Source of the DNA: Actinoplanes sp. M2I2
GTDB lineage: Bacteria > Actinomycetota > Actinomycetes > Mycobacteriales > Micromonosporaceae
Length of the DNA: 64,000 nucleotides
NCBI RefSeq assembly: GCF_023544445.1
Contig: NZ_JALPVJ010000002.1
Span: 434,001 to 498,000 of the forward strand
Direction of reading: 5' to 3'
A program made the translations under genes and the position numbers. The notes beneath the pieces are model-generated. The model made no database searches and had not been told where the DNA came from. It saw only the letters and a program-made list of their open reading frames with translations. Position 1 is the stretch's first letter. The number at the start of each line of letters is the position of its first letter. Of the stretch, positions 18,716 to 26,560 are shown one piece after another.

Positions 18716-19214
18716 CGGTGACCTCCTGGTCGTTGTCGTTCAGCAGGCCGGCGAGCGTGGCCCGGGCCCGCGAGAGCTGTGCCTTGACCGTCCCGGCCGG
18801 CGCGCCGGTCGTCGCGGCGATGTCGTTGACCGACATGTCGAGCAGGTAATGCAGCGCGACGACCTGCCGCTGCGGTTTCGGCAGCCGTTGCAGCGCCTCG
18901 ATGACAGCCACGCGGTCGGGGGAGGGGCCGACGGCCGCCTCGGGCGGTGGTCCCAGCCGGGTGAGGGCGGCGACCCGGCGCCGCAGGCCGCGCCACCGGT
19001 TGGCCATCAGGCGCCAGGCGACCGTACGGACCCAGGCCTCGGGATCGTCGTACCGGGCGACCCGGGGCCAGTGCTGCCAGGCCCGGGCGAACGCCTCCTG
19101 GGCGAGGTCCTGGGCCTCGGCCCGGTCGCCGCCGGCAGCGTAGAGGTAGAGCACGACGCGCCGGACGGTGGCTGTGTAGAAGGCGTCGAACTCGGCACTG
19201 TCGTTGCCTGTCAT
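18696..19214 (-). CDS. SigE-family ECF RNA polymerase sigma factor
   Basis: A 172-residue protein. Sigma-2 is at ~8-72 (FDAFYTATVRRVVLYLYAA, DLAQEAFARAWQHWPRV). Sigma-4 is at ~105-160 (LQRLPKPQRQVVALHYLLD, APAGTVKAQLSRARATLAGL). It is a paralogue of the factor at 10938-11432. Start: ATG at 19214 with GACGGGG nearby; an in-frame ATG upstream would overlap the promoter. A TAGTGT box lies near 19247. The 3' end overlaps the LytR_C gene by 20 bp, so the two are expressed together. Confidence 0.9.
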   Translation of the reverse strand: MTGNDSAEFDAFYTATVRRVVLYLYAAGGDRAEAQDLAQEAFARAWQHWPRVARYDDPEAWVRTVAWRLMANRWRGLRRRVAALTRLGPPPEAAVGPSPDRVAVIEALQRLPKPQRQVVALHYLLDMSVNDIAATTGAPAGTVKAQLSRARATLAGLLNDNDQEVTDAPSPF

Positions 19215-19348
19215 GGTCCCCGTCTTCTCGTCGGCGCTCCGCACACTAGAGAACACACCGCACGGCGGGTTCCGGTTACATCGAATTCCGGCGGGTCGCC
19301 CCGATCGCGGTGGAGAAGGCGCCGGTGCCGCGGTCTACCGTGGGCCTG

Positions 19349-19825
19349 GTGATGGTTCCCCACGTGACGACCGAGGCCGGGCGCTCCGTCAAGCTGCGCT
19401 TCGACGACGACCGGGTCGAGGTGCGCCCGGTGTCCGAGGCCCGGCAGCGTGCGGTCCGGGCCTGCGCCGGGGGTCTGCTGCTCGGCTTCGGGCTGGCCGC
19501 GGTCGCGGTCAACGCCGGGGACCGCGGCATCACCGGCTTGGACCTGGCTCTCTGGGTGGCCGTGGGAGTGGCCGTGCTGGCCGCCGCCGGCGGCGCGGTC
19601 TGGTGGTTCCTGGTGGACCGGCGCGACCGGCGCCACCCCGGCGAGATGATCGCCACGTCGTCGGTGAGCGACGCCCGGAGCACCGCCGAGGCCGGCCAGG
19701 TGACCGTGTCGCTCCAGCTCGCGGATGGCGCCGAGCGGTCGTTCTCGGCGGTGGGACACTCCGGCGCCCTGTTGTCGGCGGCGTTCAGCCGGCTGCTCAC
19801 CGTTTCCGGGCCGCCCGCGGCCTGA
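19349..19825 (+). CDS. Hypothetical two-TM membrane protein
   Basis: A 158-residue protein. A beta-rich N-terminal stretch (VTTEAGRSVKLRFDDDRVEV) precedes two TMs (about residues 32-52 and 60-81), then a soluble C-terminal part (MIATSSVSDARSTAEAGQVT...). Not a recognised family. The GTG at 19349 is chosen because TACCGT lies seven bases upstream and no ribosome binding site is present; an ATG at 19310 or 19352 is possible. It stands opposite to the ECF operon and convergent with the DinB-like gene. Confidence 0.55.
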   Translation: MMVPHVTTEAGRSVKLRFDDDRVEVRPVSEARQRAVRACAGGLLLGFGLAAVAVNAGDRGITGLDLALWVAVGVAVLAAAGGAVWWFLVDRRDRRHPGEMIATSSVSDARSTAEAGQVTVSLQLADGAERSFSAVGHSGALLSAAFSRLLTVSGPPAA

Positions 19826-19840
19826 GCTCGGGTGATCTGT

Positions 19841-20449
19841 TCAGCCGGGTGATCGCCAGTCCGGCCTACGGCCGAGAAGCGCGACGATCCGGTCGAGCGG
19901 GTCGTCCCCGGTGGCCGGCCGCCGGGGCGCGAACGGCGCACCGGGCGCCGACCGGGTCGCGTCGTCGGGCACCGCCTCGGCGATCGGCAACGCGGCGCCC
20001 AGCACGATCGCCGGCAGCTCCCACGCCACGCCTCGGGCGCGGGCGACATCCCAGCCGTGCGCCACGTAGTCGACGAGATGGAAGCCGACGGCCAGCCGGC
20101 CCGGCACGGTGTGGACGGCGCCGCCGCCGGGCAGCGTGAACTCCCGGTCGAGCACGTCGTCGGGCGCGAAGGCGGCCAGGACTTCCCGGGCCGCGGCGGT
20201 GTAGGCCCGCACAGGGTCCTCGGTGAGGGCCGGGGTCCGCCACACTTCTGGGTCGGAGCCGCGACCGGCCGCGGCCGCGGCGAACCCGTGGTGCTGTGCG
20301 GTCATATGGGCGAGCAGGTCGCGCAGATGCCACCCGGCGCAGGGGGTCGGCCGGTCGAGGTCCGCGGCGTCGACCTCCTCGACGAGCGCGACGGTGGCGA
20401 GAACCGCGACCGCATCCGCCATCCGGACGTCCGGCACATCAATAAGCAT
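19841..20449 (-). CDS. DinB/maleylpyruvate isomerase-like (TIGR03086) metal-binding protein
   Basis: A 202-residue helical protein of the mycothiol-dependent maleylpyruvate isomerase / DinB-like group. Typical blocks are PTPCAGWHLRDLLAHMTAQH and VGFHLVDYVAHGWDVARA, whose histidines (HLRDLLAH and FH..D..AHGWD) bind the metal. These proteins transfer or remove mycothiol, or detoxify electrophiles; the exact substrate is unknown. The ATG at 20449 lies inside the MarR-type palindrome (20443-20456) shared with the divergent MarR gene, which probably represses it. Confidence 0.8.
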   Translation of the reverse strand: MLIDVPDVRMADAVAVLATVALVEEVDAADLDRPTPCAGWHLRDLLAHMTAQHHGFAAAAAGRGSDPEVWRTPALTEDPVRAYTAAAREVLAAFAPDDVLDREFTLPGGGAVHTVPGRLAVGFHLVDYVAHGWDVARARGVAWELPAIVLGAALPIAEAVPDDATRSAPGAPFAPRRPATGDDPLDRIVALLGRRPDWRSPG

Positions 20450-20475
20450 GTGCTTACCATCCGCGCGTGCTTACC
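20443..20475. promoter_or_regulatory. Candidate MarR operator
   Basis: TAAGCA-TG-TGCTTA (20443-20456) is a perfect 6-bp inverted repeat overlapping the start codon of the DinB-like gene. A half-site copy TGCTTACC follows near 20468. The region is AT-rich compared with its surroundings. Confidence 0.6.
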
Positions 20476-20502
20476 GTCTGTCAAGCGGTGTAATTTGTGG
20501 CT

Positions 20503-20937
20503 GTGGCCGGAGCAGCGGACGATCGCCCTGACCTGGGCGCGATGCTGATGTGGCTCGGCCGGCGGGTGCTCGCCGAGGAGCAGCCGATCCTGGCGGCGCA
20601 CGACATCTCCCTGTGGGGTTATGCGGTTCTGACCGCGCTGCGGGCCGAGCCGATGCGCACCCAGTCGGCCCTGGCCCGGTCGATCGGCGCCGACAAGACC
20701 CGCCTCATCGCCGTCCTCGACCAGTTGCAGCAGCGTGAGCTCATCGAGCGGCAGCCCGATCCGGCCGACCGGCGCGTGCACCTGTTACGCCTGACCTCGG
20801 CCGGCCGCCGGCTGCACGGCGACGTGCGGGCGGCGATCCGGGCCGTCGAGTCGAGCCTGCTCGATCCGCTGCCGGACGCCGACCGCCGCGCCTTCCTGCG
20901 GGCGCTGCAGGCGTTGAGTGTCAGTCCTGCACCGTAG
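20503..20937 (+). CDS. MarR-family regulator
   Basis: A 144-residue winged-helix protein: LWGYAVLTALRAEPMRTQSA, ARSIGADKTRLIAVLDQLQ (recognition helix) and the wing ERQPDPADRRVHLLRLT are typical. Start: GTG at 20503 lies six bases after TAATTT (20491-20496), so the message is probably leaderless; a GTG at 20497 immediately adjoins the box and is less likely. Divergent from the DinB-like gene. The 3' end overlaps the convergent SDR gene by 17 bp. Confidence 0.85.
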   Translation: MAGAADDRPDLGAMLMWLGRRVLAEEQPILAAHDISLWGYAVLTALRAEPMRTQSALARSIGADKTRLIAVLDQLQQRELIERQPDPADRRVHLLRLTSAGRRLHGDVRAAIRAVESSLLDPLPDADRRAFLRALQALSVSPAP

Positions 20938-21670
20938 GGCGGATGGTGAGCGAGCCGATCTCGACGTCGTCGGGCTGTTCGACGGCGAAGCACACGGCAC
21001 GGGCCACGGCCACCGGGTCGAGCCCGAACTCGCGCATCCCGGTCCGGATCCGGTCGCGGGCGGACGCCTCCATGCCGTCGGCCAGCTCGGTCCGGACGAA
21101 ACCGGGGGAGATCTCGGTGGTCCGCAGGACGCCGTCGGTCGATTCGGCGCGTAGGCCCTCCATGATCGTGCGGGCCGCGTTCTTCGTGGCCGCGTAGACC
21201 GCCATCGTCGGGGTCGTCCTGAGGCCGGCGGTCGACACCGTGGTCACCACGTGGCCCCGTCCCTGGCGGCGGAAGATCGGCAGGGCCGCGGCGATGCCGT
21301 GCAATACGCCACGGACGTTGACGTCGATCATCGCCGACCAGTCGTCCACGTCGGCCTGGTCGAGGCGGCCGAGCCGGGCCACGCCGGCGTTGTTGACGAG
21401 CACGTCGAGCCGGCCGAACTCGTCGACCGCGCTCCGGACTAGGCGGTGCACGTCGTCGAGGACGGTGACGTCGGTCGGTACGGCGATCGCCCGGCCGCCC
21501 GCCTCGCGGAGGGACGCGGCCAGGGCGTCGATGCGCTCGCCGCGGCGCGCGGCGAGCACCACCGACGCCCCGCGCCCGGCGAGCATGGTGGCCGTCTCCT
21601 GGCCGATGCCGCTGCTGGCGCCGGTGACGACGACGGTCTTGCCGGTGATGAGGTCTGGGTGGGTAGGCAT
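20921..21670 (-). CDS. Short-chain dehydrogenase/reductase (SDR)
   Basis: A 249-residue classical SDR. NAD(P)-binding TGASSGIG is near the N-terminus (residues 16-23), NNAG at ~91-94, and the catalytic triad Ser-Tyr-Lys is seen as VSTAG plus YAATK. An arginine pair in AARRGER after beta2 suggests NADPH preference. It is divergent from a TetR gene across a 91-bp gap with long inverted repeats, so it is probably that repressor's target. C-terminal PTVQD. The final codons overlap the convergent MarR gene. Confidence 0.92.
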   Translation of the reverse strand: MPTHPDLITGKTVVVTGASSGIGQETATMLAGRGASVVLAARRGERIDALAASLREAGGRAIAVPTDVTVLDDVHRLVRSAVDEFGRLDVLVNNAGVARLGRLDQADVDDWSAMIDVNVRGVLHGIAAALPIFRRQGRGHVVTTVSTAGLRTTPTMAVYAATKNAARTIMEGLRAESTDGVLRTTEISPGFVRTELADGMEASARDRIRTGMREFGLDPVAVARAVCFAVEQPDDVEIGSLTIRPTVQD

Positions 21671-21687
21671 CCGTACTCCCGATCGAG

Positions 21688-21744
21688 TAAGTTGACACGT
21701 GTCCGGTTATCGCTGTTCACGGTAACCGGACACGTGTCCACTTA
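21688..21744. promoter_or_regulatory. Double TetR operator between SDR and TetR genes
   Basis: Two 22-bp arms (21688-21709 and 21723-21744) form an inverted repeat with one mismatch, separated by 13 bp. Each arm contains the palindromic core GACACGTGTC. The element covers the promoters of both genes. Confidence 0.75.
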
Positions 21745-21761
21745 CAAGAGGAGTCGGTCAC

Positions 21762-22289
21762 ATGGCGAGGGCGGACGCGGTCAGCAACCGGGCGCGCATC
21801 GTGCAGGTCGCCCGTGACCTGCTGAGCACGACCGCCGAGCTGCCGATGAACGCGGTGGCCAAGGCGGCCGGCGTCGGGCAGGGCACCCTCTACCGCAACT
21901 TCCCGACCCGCGAGGCGCTGCTGGCCGAGGTCTACCGCGCCGACGTCGACCAGCTCGTCGCCTCGGCCCCCCGGCTGCTCGAGGAGCACGACGCGGCCAC
22001 GGCCTTCCGTCTCTGGCTCGACAACGTCGCCGACTACGCCCGGGTCAAGCGTGGGGTTCTGGCCGCGCTCGATCCCGGACCCGGCCACGAGCTCGCCGCC
22101 GGGCACACCGCGACGATCGGCAAGGCCGTCGACCTCCTGCTCGAGGCCGGCCGGCGCGAGAAGTCGATCCGGCCCGACGTCGGTTCCGAGGACGTGATCA
22201 TTCTCCTCCGGTTCCTGTCGCGCGACGACGCGGCCGAGCGGGCCCACCACCTCCTGGAACTGATCGTCAACGGCCTCCGGAGCCGGTGA
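21762..22289 (+). CDS. TetR-family regulator of the SDR gene
   Basis: A 175-residue protein. The helix-turn-helix is at ~10-55 (ARIVQVARDLLSTTAELPMN, AKAAGVGQGTLYRNFPTREAL, quoted in parts). The C-terminal half is a helical ligand pocket of unknown specificity, rich in Asp/Arg. ATG at 21762 with AAGAGGAG about eight bases upstream. It controls its own promoter and the SDR via the element at 21688-21744. The 3' end overlaps the convergent DUF4387 gene by 23 bp. Confidence 0.88.
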   Translation: MARADAVSNRARIVQVARDLLSTTAELPMNAVAKAAGVGQGTLYRNFPTREALLAEVYRADVDQLVASAPRLLEEHDAATAFRLWLDNVADYARVKRGVLAALDPGPGHELAAGHTATIGKAVDLLLEAGRREKSIRPDVGSEDVIILLRFLSRDDAAERAHHLLELIVNGLRSR

Positions 22290-22602
22290 GCACGGCCAGC
22301 TGGGCCAGCGGCACGTGGTGCTGGCCGGCGTGGATGTCCCGGTCCCGCAGGCTGCCCTGGGAGACCGGGCGCGGGAACGAGATCTTGACGACGTTCAGCG
22401 CGGGCAGGCGGAAGATCTGGACGGCGCCGGCGTCGACCCCGTAGAGCCGGGCGACTACCGGCCCGTTGAGAAATCCGGGATCGGCGACGAGCGCGTATCC
22501 CGCGGCGTCCCGCATGAACAGTTCCATCGTCACCCAGAACGGACCGGCGTTCTTGGACCGGACCTCCAGCGCGAGGTCGGCGATCGTACGGGTCTCAGGC
22601 AT
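22267..22602 (-). CDS. DUF4387-family protein
   Basis: A 111-residue protein with the family start TIADLALEVRSKNAGPFWVT, then YGVDAGAVQIFRLPALNVVK and a PRP-x-SQGS segment (FPRPVSQGSLRDRDIHAGQ). DUF4387 proteins are almost always next to AtuA (DUF1446) proteins, sometimes fused, and are thought to be the small subunit of the same enzyme. Here its ATG overlaps the AtuA gene end by 8 bp, so a complex is likely. Last gene of a five-gene operon. Confidence 0.85.
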   Translation of the reverse strand: MPETRTIADLALEVRSKNAGPFWVTMELFMRDAAGYALVADPGFLNGPVVARLYGVDAGAVQIFRLPALNVVKISFPRPVSQGSLRDRDIHAGQHHVPLAQLAVLTGSGGR

Positions 22603-23965
22603 CGCCGGCCTCCGGGAGGTGGACGCGGAACAGGCTGGTCGGGGAGTCCACGTCGACGACGTGGTTGAGCACGAACTCGTAGACCGCGCCGCGCTCGGTC
22701 TCGGCCGGCGAGGTGGCGAAGGCCAGGCTGGGCAGATAGCTCATGTCCGGCGTGGGAAGGTGCAGCATCAGCGGGTTGACGACCTTGGCCACCGCCGTCG
22801 CGGTCGCCTGCTCGGCCGCCCGGACCAGCAGCATCACGCCGACCTCCTTGGGTGGCCGCCGGTCGGGCTCGATCTCGTCGAGGATCGCGTCGTAGCCGTA
22901 GAGGCGCAGGTCGATCGCGTAGTCGCCGTCGGCCAGGCCGAGCGTGCGGGTGACCCACTCGCCGATCATCTTGCGCAGCAGCGCGGCCCAGGTGTCGATC
23001 TGGCCGAGGATGTGCGGGTCACGGATCGCGGTGAACGACATCGTCTCGTACCCGGTGATCCGGGCGCCCTCGAGCTTGATGGTGTGCTGCTCGGCCGGCT
23101 CGAAGCGGGACCCCTCGACCCGTACGCGCCGGTCGTCCAGCGCCTGGTAGGTCGCGTCGGACACCACGATCGTGCCGGCCGGCTCGCGCATCGAGAACGG
23201 GTTCACCGTCTCGTAGAGCATGTGGGCCGCGACCGAGGTGGGGGTGCACGCGTTGCCCGGGTCGAGCGGCTCGATGGTGAACCCGGTCGCGTCGACCGTC
23301 GCCAGCACGCCACCGGCACGCGGGTCGGTGGTGCACTGCCCGCCGCACTCGACGATCTTGGCCGCGTGCCACACCGGACCGGCCGGCAGACCCTTCATCA
23401 GGGGATAGGCCGCCGCGAGGGCCGTGTCGGTGGCCCGCCCGGCCAGCACCACGTCGGCGCCGCCTTCCAGAGCCGCGACGATCGGCTCGTGTCCCATCAT
23501 GCCGACGATGTGCGTGCAGCTCGCCAGCGTGGCCGTGTCCAGCTCGCCGGCGGGCGGCAGCGGGTGGATCCGGTCGAGGTCGCCGCCCAGGGAGGCGGCC
23601 TGCTGCTCGCTGTAGATGGTGGCGATCCGCAGGTCCAGGCCCTCGGACGCGAGGATCTCGCGGGCGATGCCGGCGACCCAGTCGACCCCCGAGTCGGTGC
23701 CGCTCGTGCCGCACGAGCCGATGATCAGTGGGATGCCGGCCGAGGCGGCCGCGCGCAGCAGCAGGCGCAGGTCCCGGGCGACGGCCGCGGCCGCCGTCTT
23801 GGCCGTGCCCGAGCCCAGGTAGTAGGGCCCGGAGTCGGTCGAGCCGCCGTCCACGGCGATGACGTCGGCGCCGAGTTCGAGGCCGCGGGTCAGGGTCTCG
23901 GGCGGGAAGCCGGCTCCCAGCATGCCGGTGGGGGCGAGAATGCGTACGTCGGTCATGGTCCTCAT
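22595..23965 (-). CDS. AtuA-family (DUF1446) protein, large subunit partner of DUF4387
   Basis: A 456-residue protein. The N-terminal half has APTGMLGAGFPPETL and DVIAVDGGSTDSGPYYLGSG. The centre has IIGSCGTSGTDSGVDW and HIVGMMGHEPIVAALEGGAD. The remainder includes DPRAGGVLATVDATGF and YETMSFTAIRDPH. AtuA was named for acyclic-terpene utilisation, but homologues occur with hydroxyacid and dicarboxylate enzymes, and the reaction is unsettled. The start overlaps the FAD dehydrogenase stop (ATGA), with a second in-frame ATG three codons later having GAGG upstream. Confidence 0.85.
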   Translation of the reverse strand: MRTMTDVRILAPTGMLGAGFPPETLTRGLELGADVIAVDGGSTDSGPYYLGSGTAKTAAAAVARDLRLLLRAAASAGIPLIIGSCGTSGTDSGVDWVAGIAREILASEGLDLRIATIYSEQQAASLGGDLDRIHPLPPAGELDTATLASCTHIVGMMGHEPIVAALEGGADVVLAGRATDTALAAAYPLMKGLPAGPVWHAAKIVECGGQCTTDPRAGGVLATVDATGFTIEPLDPGNACTPTSVAAHMLYETVNPFSMREPAGTIVVSDATYQALDDRRVRVEGSRFEPAEQHTIKLEGARITGYETMSFTAIRDPHILGQIDTWAALLRKMIGEWVTRTLGLADGDYAIDLRLYGYDAILDEIEPDRRPPKEVGVMLLVRAAEQATATAVAKVVNPLMLHLPTPDMSYLPSLAFATSPAETERGAVYEFVLNHVVDVDSPTSLFRVHLPEAGDA

Positions 23966-25581
23966 TTCGTCAGCTCGCCGAGGGCGCGACCGGCCTGCCG
24001 GCCGGAGAACAGGCAGCCGCCCAGGAAGGTGCCTTCGAGGGCGCGGTAGCCGTGCATGCCGCCGCCGCCGAATCCGGCGGCCTCCCCGGCGGCGTACAGC
24101 CCGGGAACGGGCCGGCCCACGGGGGAGAGCACGCGCCCGTCGAGGTCGGTGTGCAGGCCGCCGAGCGACTTGCGGGTCAGCACGTGCAGGCGGACGGCGA
24201 TCAACGGCCCGGCCGACCGGTCGAGCAGCCGGTGCGGCGGGACGGTCCGCATCAGGCGGTCACCGCGGTAGTTGCGGGCGTTGCGGACCGCCGCGATCTG
24301 TTGGTCCTTGCCGAAACCGTTGTCCAGCTCAAGGTCGCGGGCCTCGACGGTGCGCCGGATCTCCGCCGCATCGAGCAGCGGCTCGGCGGTCAGCGCGTTC
24401 ATGCCCCGCACCAGCTCGTCCAGGTCGTCCGCGACGACGAAGTCGGCGCCGTTGCGCTTGAACGCCTCCACGGGCGCGGGAGCACCGGCCCGGACCCGGC
24501 CGAGCACCTGGCGCACGCTGCGGCCGGTCAGGTCGGGATTCTGCTCCGAGCCGGAGAGCGCGAACTCCTTCTCGATGATGCGCTGGGTGAGCACGAACCA
24601 GCTGTGGTCGTACCCGGTGGTCCGCAGGTGGGCGAGCGTGCCCAGGGTGTCGAACCCGGGATAGAGCGGCGCGGGCAGCCGGCGTCCCCGGGCGTCGAGC
24701 CACAGCGACGACGGCCCGGGCAGGATGCGGATGCCGTGCCGGGCCCAGATCGGGTCCCAGTTCTGGATGCCCTCGACGTAGTGCCACATGCGGTCCGGGT
24801 TGATGATCGCGCCGCCGGCCTCGGTGGCGATGCCGAGCATCCGGCCGTCCACATGGGCCGGCACGCCGCTGATCAGGTGCCCGGGCGGCGTGCCGAGACG
24901 AGCCGGCCAGTTCCGGCGTACGAGATCGTGGTCGCCCCCGAGCCCGCCGGAGGTCACCAGGACGGCCTGGGCCGTGAGCGCGAAGTCGCCGGTCTCGTGC
25001 CGGGAGCTGGCCTGTCCACGGGCGACGTCGCTGGGTTCGAGCACCCGACCGGCCACTCCGGTGACCACCCCGCCGGTGGTGGTCAGCGTGTCGACCCGGT
25101 GGCGGTGCAGGATCGTGACGCGGTCACTGGCCAGGGCGGCGGCGATGAACGGCGCCAGCACGCCCGGCCCGGTGCCCCAGGTGAGGTGGAAGCGCGGCAC
25201 CGAGTTGTTGGCGCGCTCGGCCCAGCCCACGATGGGGAACAGCTTGATGCCGTGCTCGCGCAGCCACGCCCGCTTCCCGCCGGCCGCCCACCCGACGTAG
25301 GCCTCGGCCCAGCGCCGGGGCCACGCGTCCTCGGGCCGGTCGAAGCCGGCGTTGCCCAGCCAGTCCTGCCAGGCCAGGCCGGCCGAGTCGCGGATGCCCA
25401 TCCGCCGCTGTTCGGGCGAGTCGACCAGGAACAGCCCGCCGAACGACCAGAACGCCTGGCCGCCCAGGCTCTGCTCGGGTTCCTGCTCGACCAGGACGAC
25501 CGAGCGGCCCGCGGCGGCGAGTTCGGCGGTGGCGACGAGCCCGGCCAGCCCGGCCCCGACGACGATGACGTCGGCGTTCAC
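23962..25581 (-). CDS. FAD-dependent fumarate reductase/3-ketosteroid-dehydrogenase-like flavoprotein
   Basis: A 539-residue flavoprotein of the FrdA/KstD superfamily. It opens with the FAD dinucleotide fold VIVVGAGLAGLVATAELAAA. It has SLGGQAFWSFGGLFLVDSP and the C-terminal FAD site GLYAAGEAAGFGGGGMHGY. The middle holds the substrate cap domain. Relatives dehydrogenate tricarballylate, succinate-like acids or ketosteroids. The neighbours (hydroxyacid dehydrogenase and AtuA) favour an organic acid. GTG start overlaps the preceding stop (GTGA). Confidence 0.85.
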   Translation of the reverse strand: MNADVIVVGAGLAGLVATAELAAAGRSVVLVEQEPEQSLGGQAFWSFGGLFLVDSPEQRRMGIRDSAGLAWQDWLGNAGFDRPEDAWPRRWAEAYVGWAAGGKRAWLREHGIKLFPIVGWAERANNSVPRFHLTWGTGPGVLAPFIAAALASDRVTILHRHRVDTLTTTGGVVTGVAGRVLEPSDVARGQASSRHETGDFALTAQAVLVTSGGLGGDHDLVRRNWPARLGTPPGHLISGVPAHVDGRMLGIATEAGGAIINPDRMWHYVEGIQNWDPIWARHGIRILPGPSSLWLDARGRRLPAPLYPGFDTLGTLAHLRTTGYDHSWFVLTQRIIEKEFALSGSEQNPDLTGRSVRQVLGRVRAGAPAPVEAFKRNGADFVVADDLDELVRGMNALTAEPLLDAAEIRRTVEARDLELDNGFGKDQQIAAVRNARNYRGDRLMRTVPPHRLLDRSAGPLIAVRLHVLTRKSLGGLHTDLDGRVLSPVGRPVPGLYAAGEAAGFGGGGMHGYRALEGTFLGGCLFSGRQAGRALGELTK

Positions 25582-26513
25582 GAGTCCTCCCCGAGGTGGG
25601 GCGACGCCGAGGAGCCCGCTCCCACGGGATGGTTCGGCCTTCCGGCCAGGGCGGCGACCAGTTCCTCCGCGCCCCGCAGCCCGGCGTCCCGGCGCGCCTC
25701 GGCGGTCTGCCCGGCCATGTGCGAATAGACGGTGATGCCCTCGATCCCGCGCAGCACGCTGTCGGCGGGCAGCGGCTCGACCTCCACCACGTCGAGGGCG
25801 GCCCCGGCGATCTGTCCGGTTCGGACGGCCTCGGCGAGGGCTCGCTCGTCGACGATCGGCCCGCGGGCGGTGTTGATCAGGTGGGCCGTCGGCTTCATCC
25901 GGGCCAGCGCCGCGGCGTCGATCAGGTGGCGGGTCTTCTCGGTCAGGGCCGTGTGGATCGACACGAAGTCGGACTCCCGGAGCACCTCGTCGAGGGTGCC
26001 CTGGAGGACTGTCATACCGAAGGCCTCGGCCAGCGGCCGCACCCGCTGAGCCACCGCGCCGCGGCCGATGAGGCCCAGCGTCCGGCCGCGCAGCTCGAAG
26101 CCGTCGCGCCGGGGCCAGCCGCCCGCTTCGACGCCGGCGGCCATCCTGGCGAGGTTCCGGGCCTGGACGAGGAGGAGGCCGATCGTGTACTCGGCGACCG
26201 CGTTGGCGTTGATGCCCGGCAGATTGCTCACACTGATGCCCCGCTCGTCGGCGGCGGCCACGTCGACGGAGTCGAAACCCACGCCCGTACGCACGACAGC
26301 CCGCAGCGCCGGCGCCTGCGTGAACACCGCCGCCGTCATCGGCTCGTTCGCGATCAGCGCCCCCTCGGCCCCGTCCAGCGCGGCGACGAGATCCGTGGCC
26401 GAGCGCTTGCCCCGCAACGGATCGTGCCGGGTGGTGAAGCCCAGGCCGGTGAGGTAGGTGTCCACCGCGTCACCCGGGCTCAGGTAGTCGGTGGTGATCA
26501 GAATGGTCGGCAT
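25578..26513 (-). CDS. D-isomer-specific 2-hydroxyacid dehydrogenase
   Basis: A 311-residue NAD(P)-dependent enzyme, oxidising a D-2-hydroxyacid to a 2-oxoacid or the reverse. The Rossmann loop is GLIGRGAVAQRV (third Gly replaced by Ala). The substrate Arg lies in VVRTGVGFDSVD, the N-terminal core has NLPGINANAVAEYTIGLLL, the NTARGPIVDERAL loop is present, and ALDVVEVEPLP leads to the catalytic His in YSHMAGQT (family usually P-H-x-A-G-x-T). The final residue block SSASPHLGEDS overlaps the FAD gene start by four bases. Substrate unknown. Confidence 0.88.
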   Translation of the reverse strand: MPTILITTDYLSPGDAVDTYLTGLGFTTRHDPLRGKRSATDLVAALDGAEGALIANEPMTAAVFTQAPALRAVVRTGVGFDSVDVAAADERGISVSNLPGINANAVAEYTIGLLLVQARNLARMAAGVEAGGWPRRDGFELRGRTLGLIGRGAVAQRVRPLAEAFGMTVLQGTLDEVLRESDFVSIHTALTEKTRHLIDAAALARMKPTAHLINTARGPIVDERALAEAVRTGQIAGAALDVVEVEPLPADSVLRGIEGITVYSHMAGQTAEARRDAGLRGAEELVAALAGRPNHPVGAGSSASPHLGEDS

Positions 26514-26560
26514 GGGCCTCTTCACTTCGGGCTCGGGGTCACTGTCACGAACGGCCGCAA

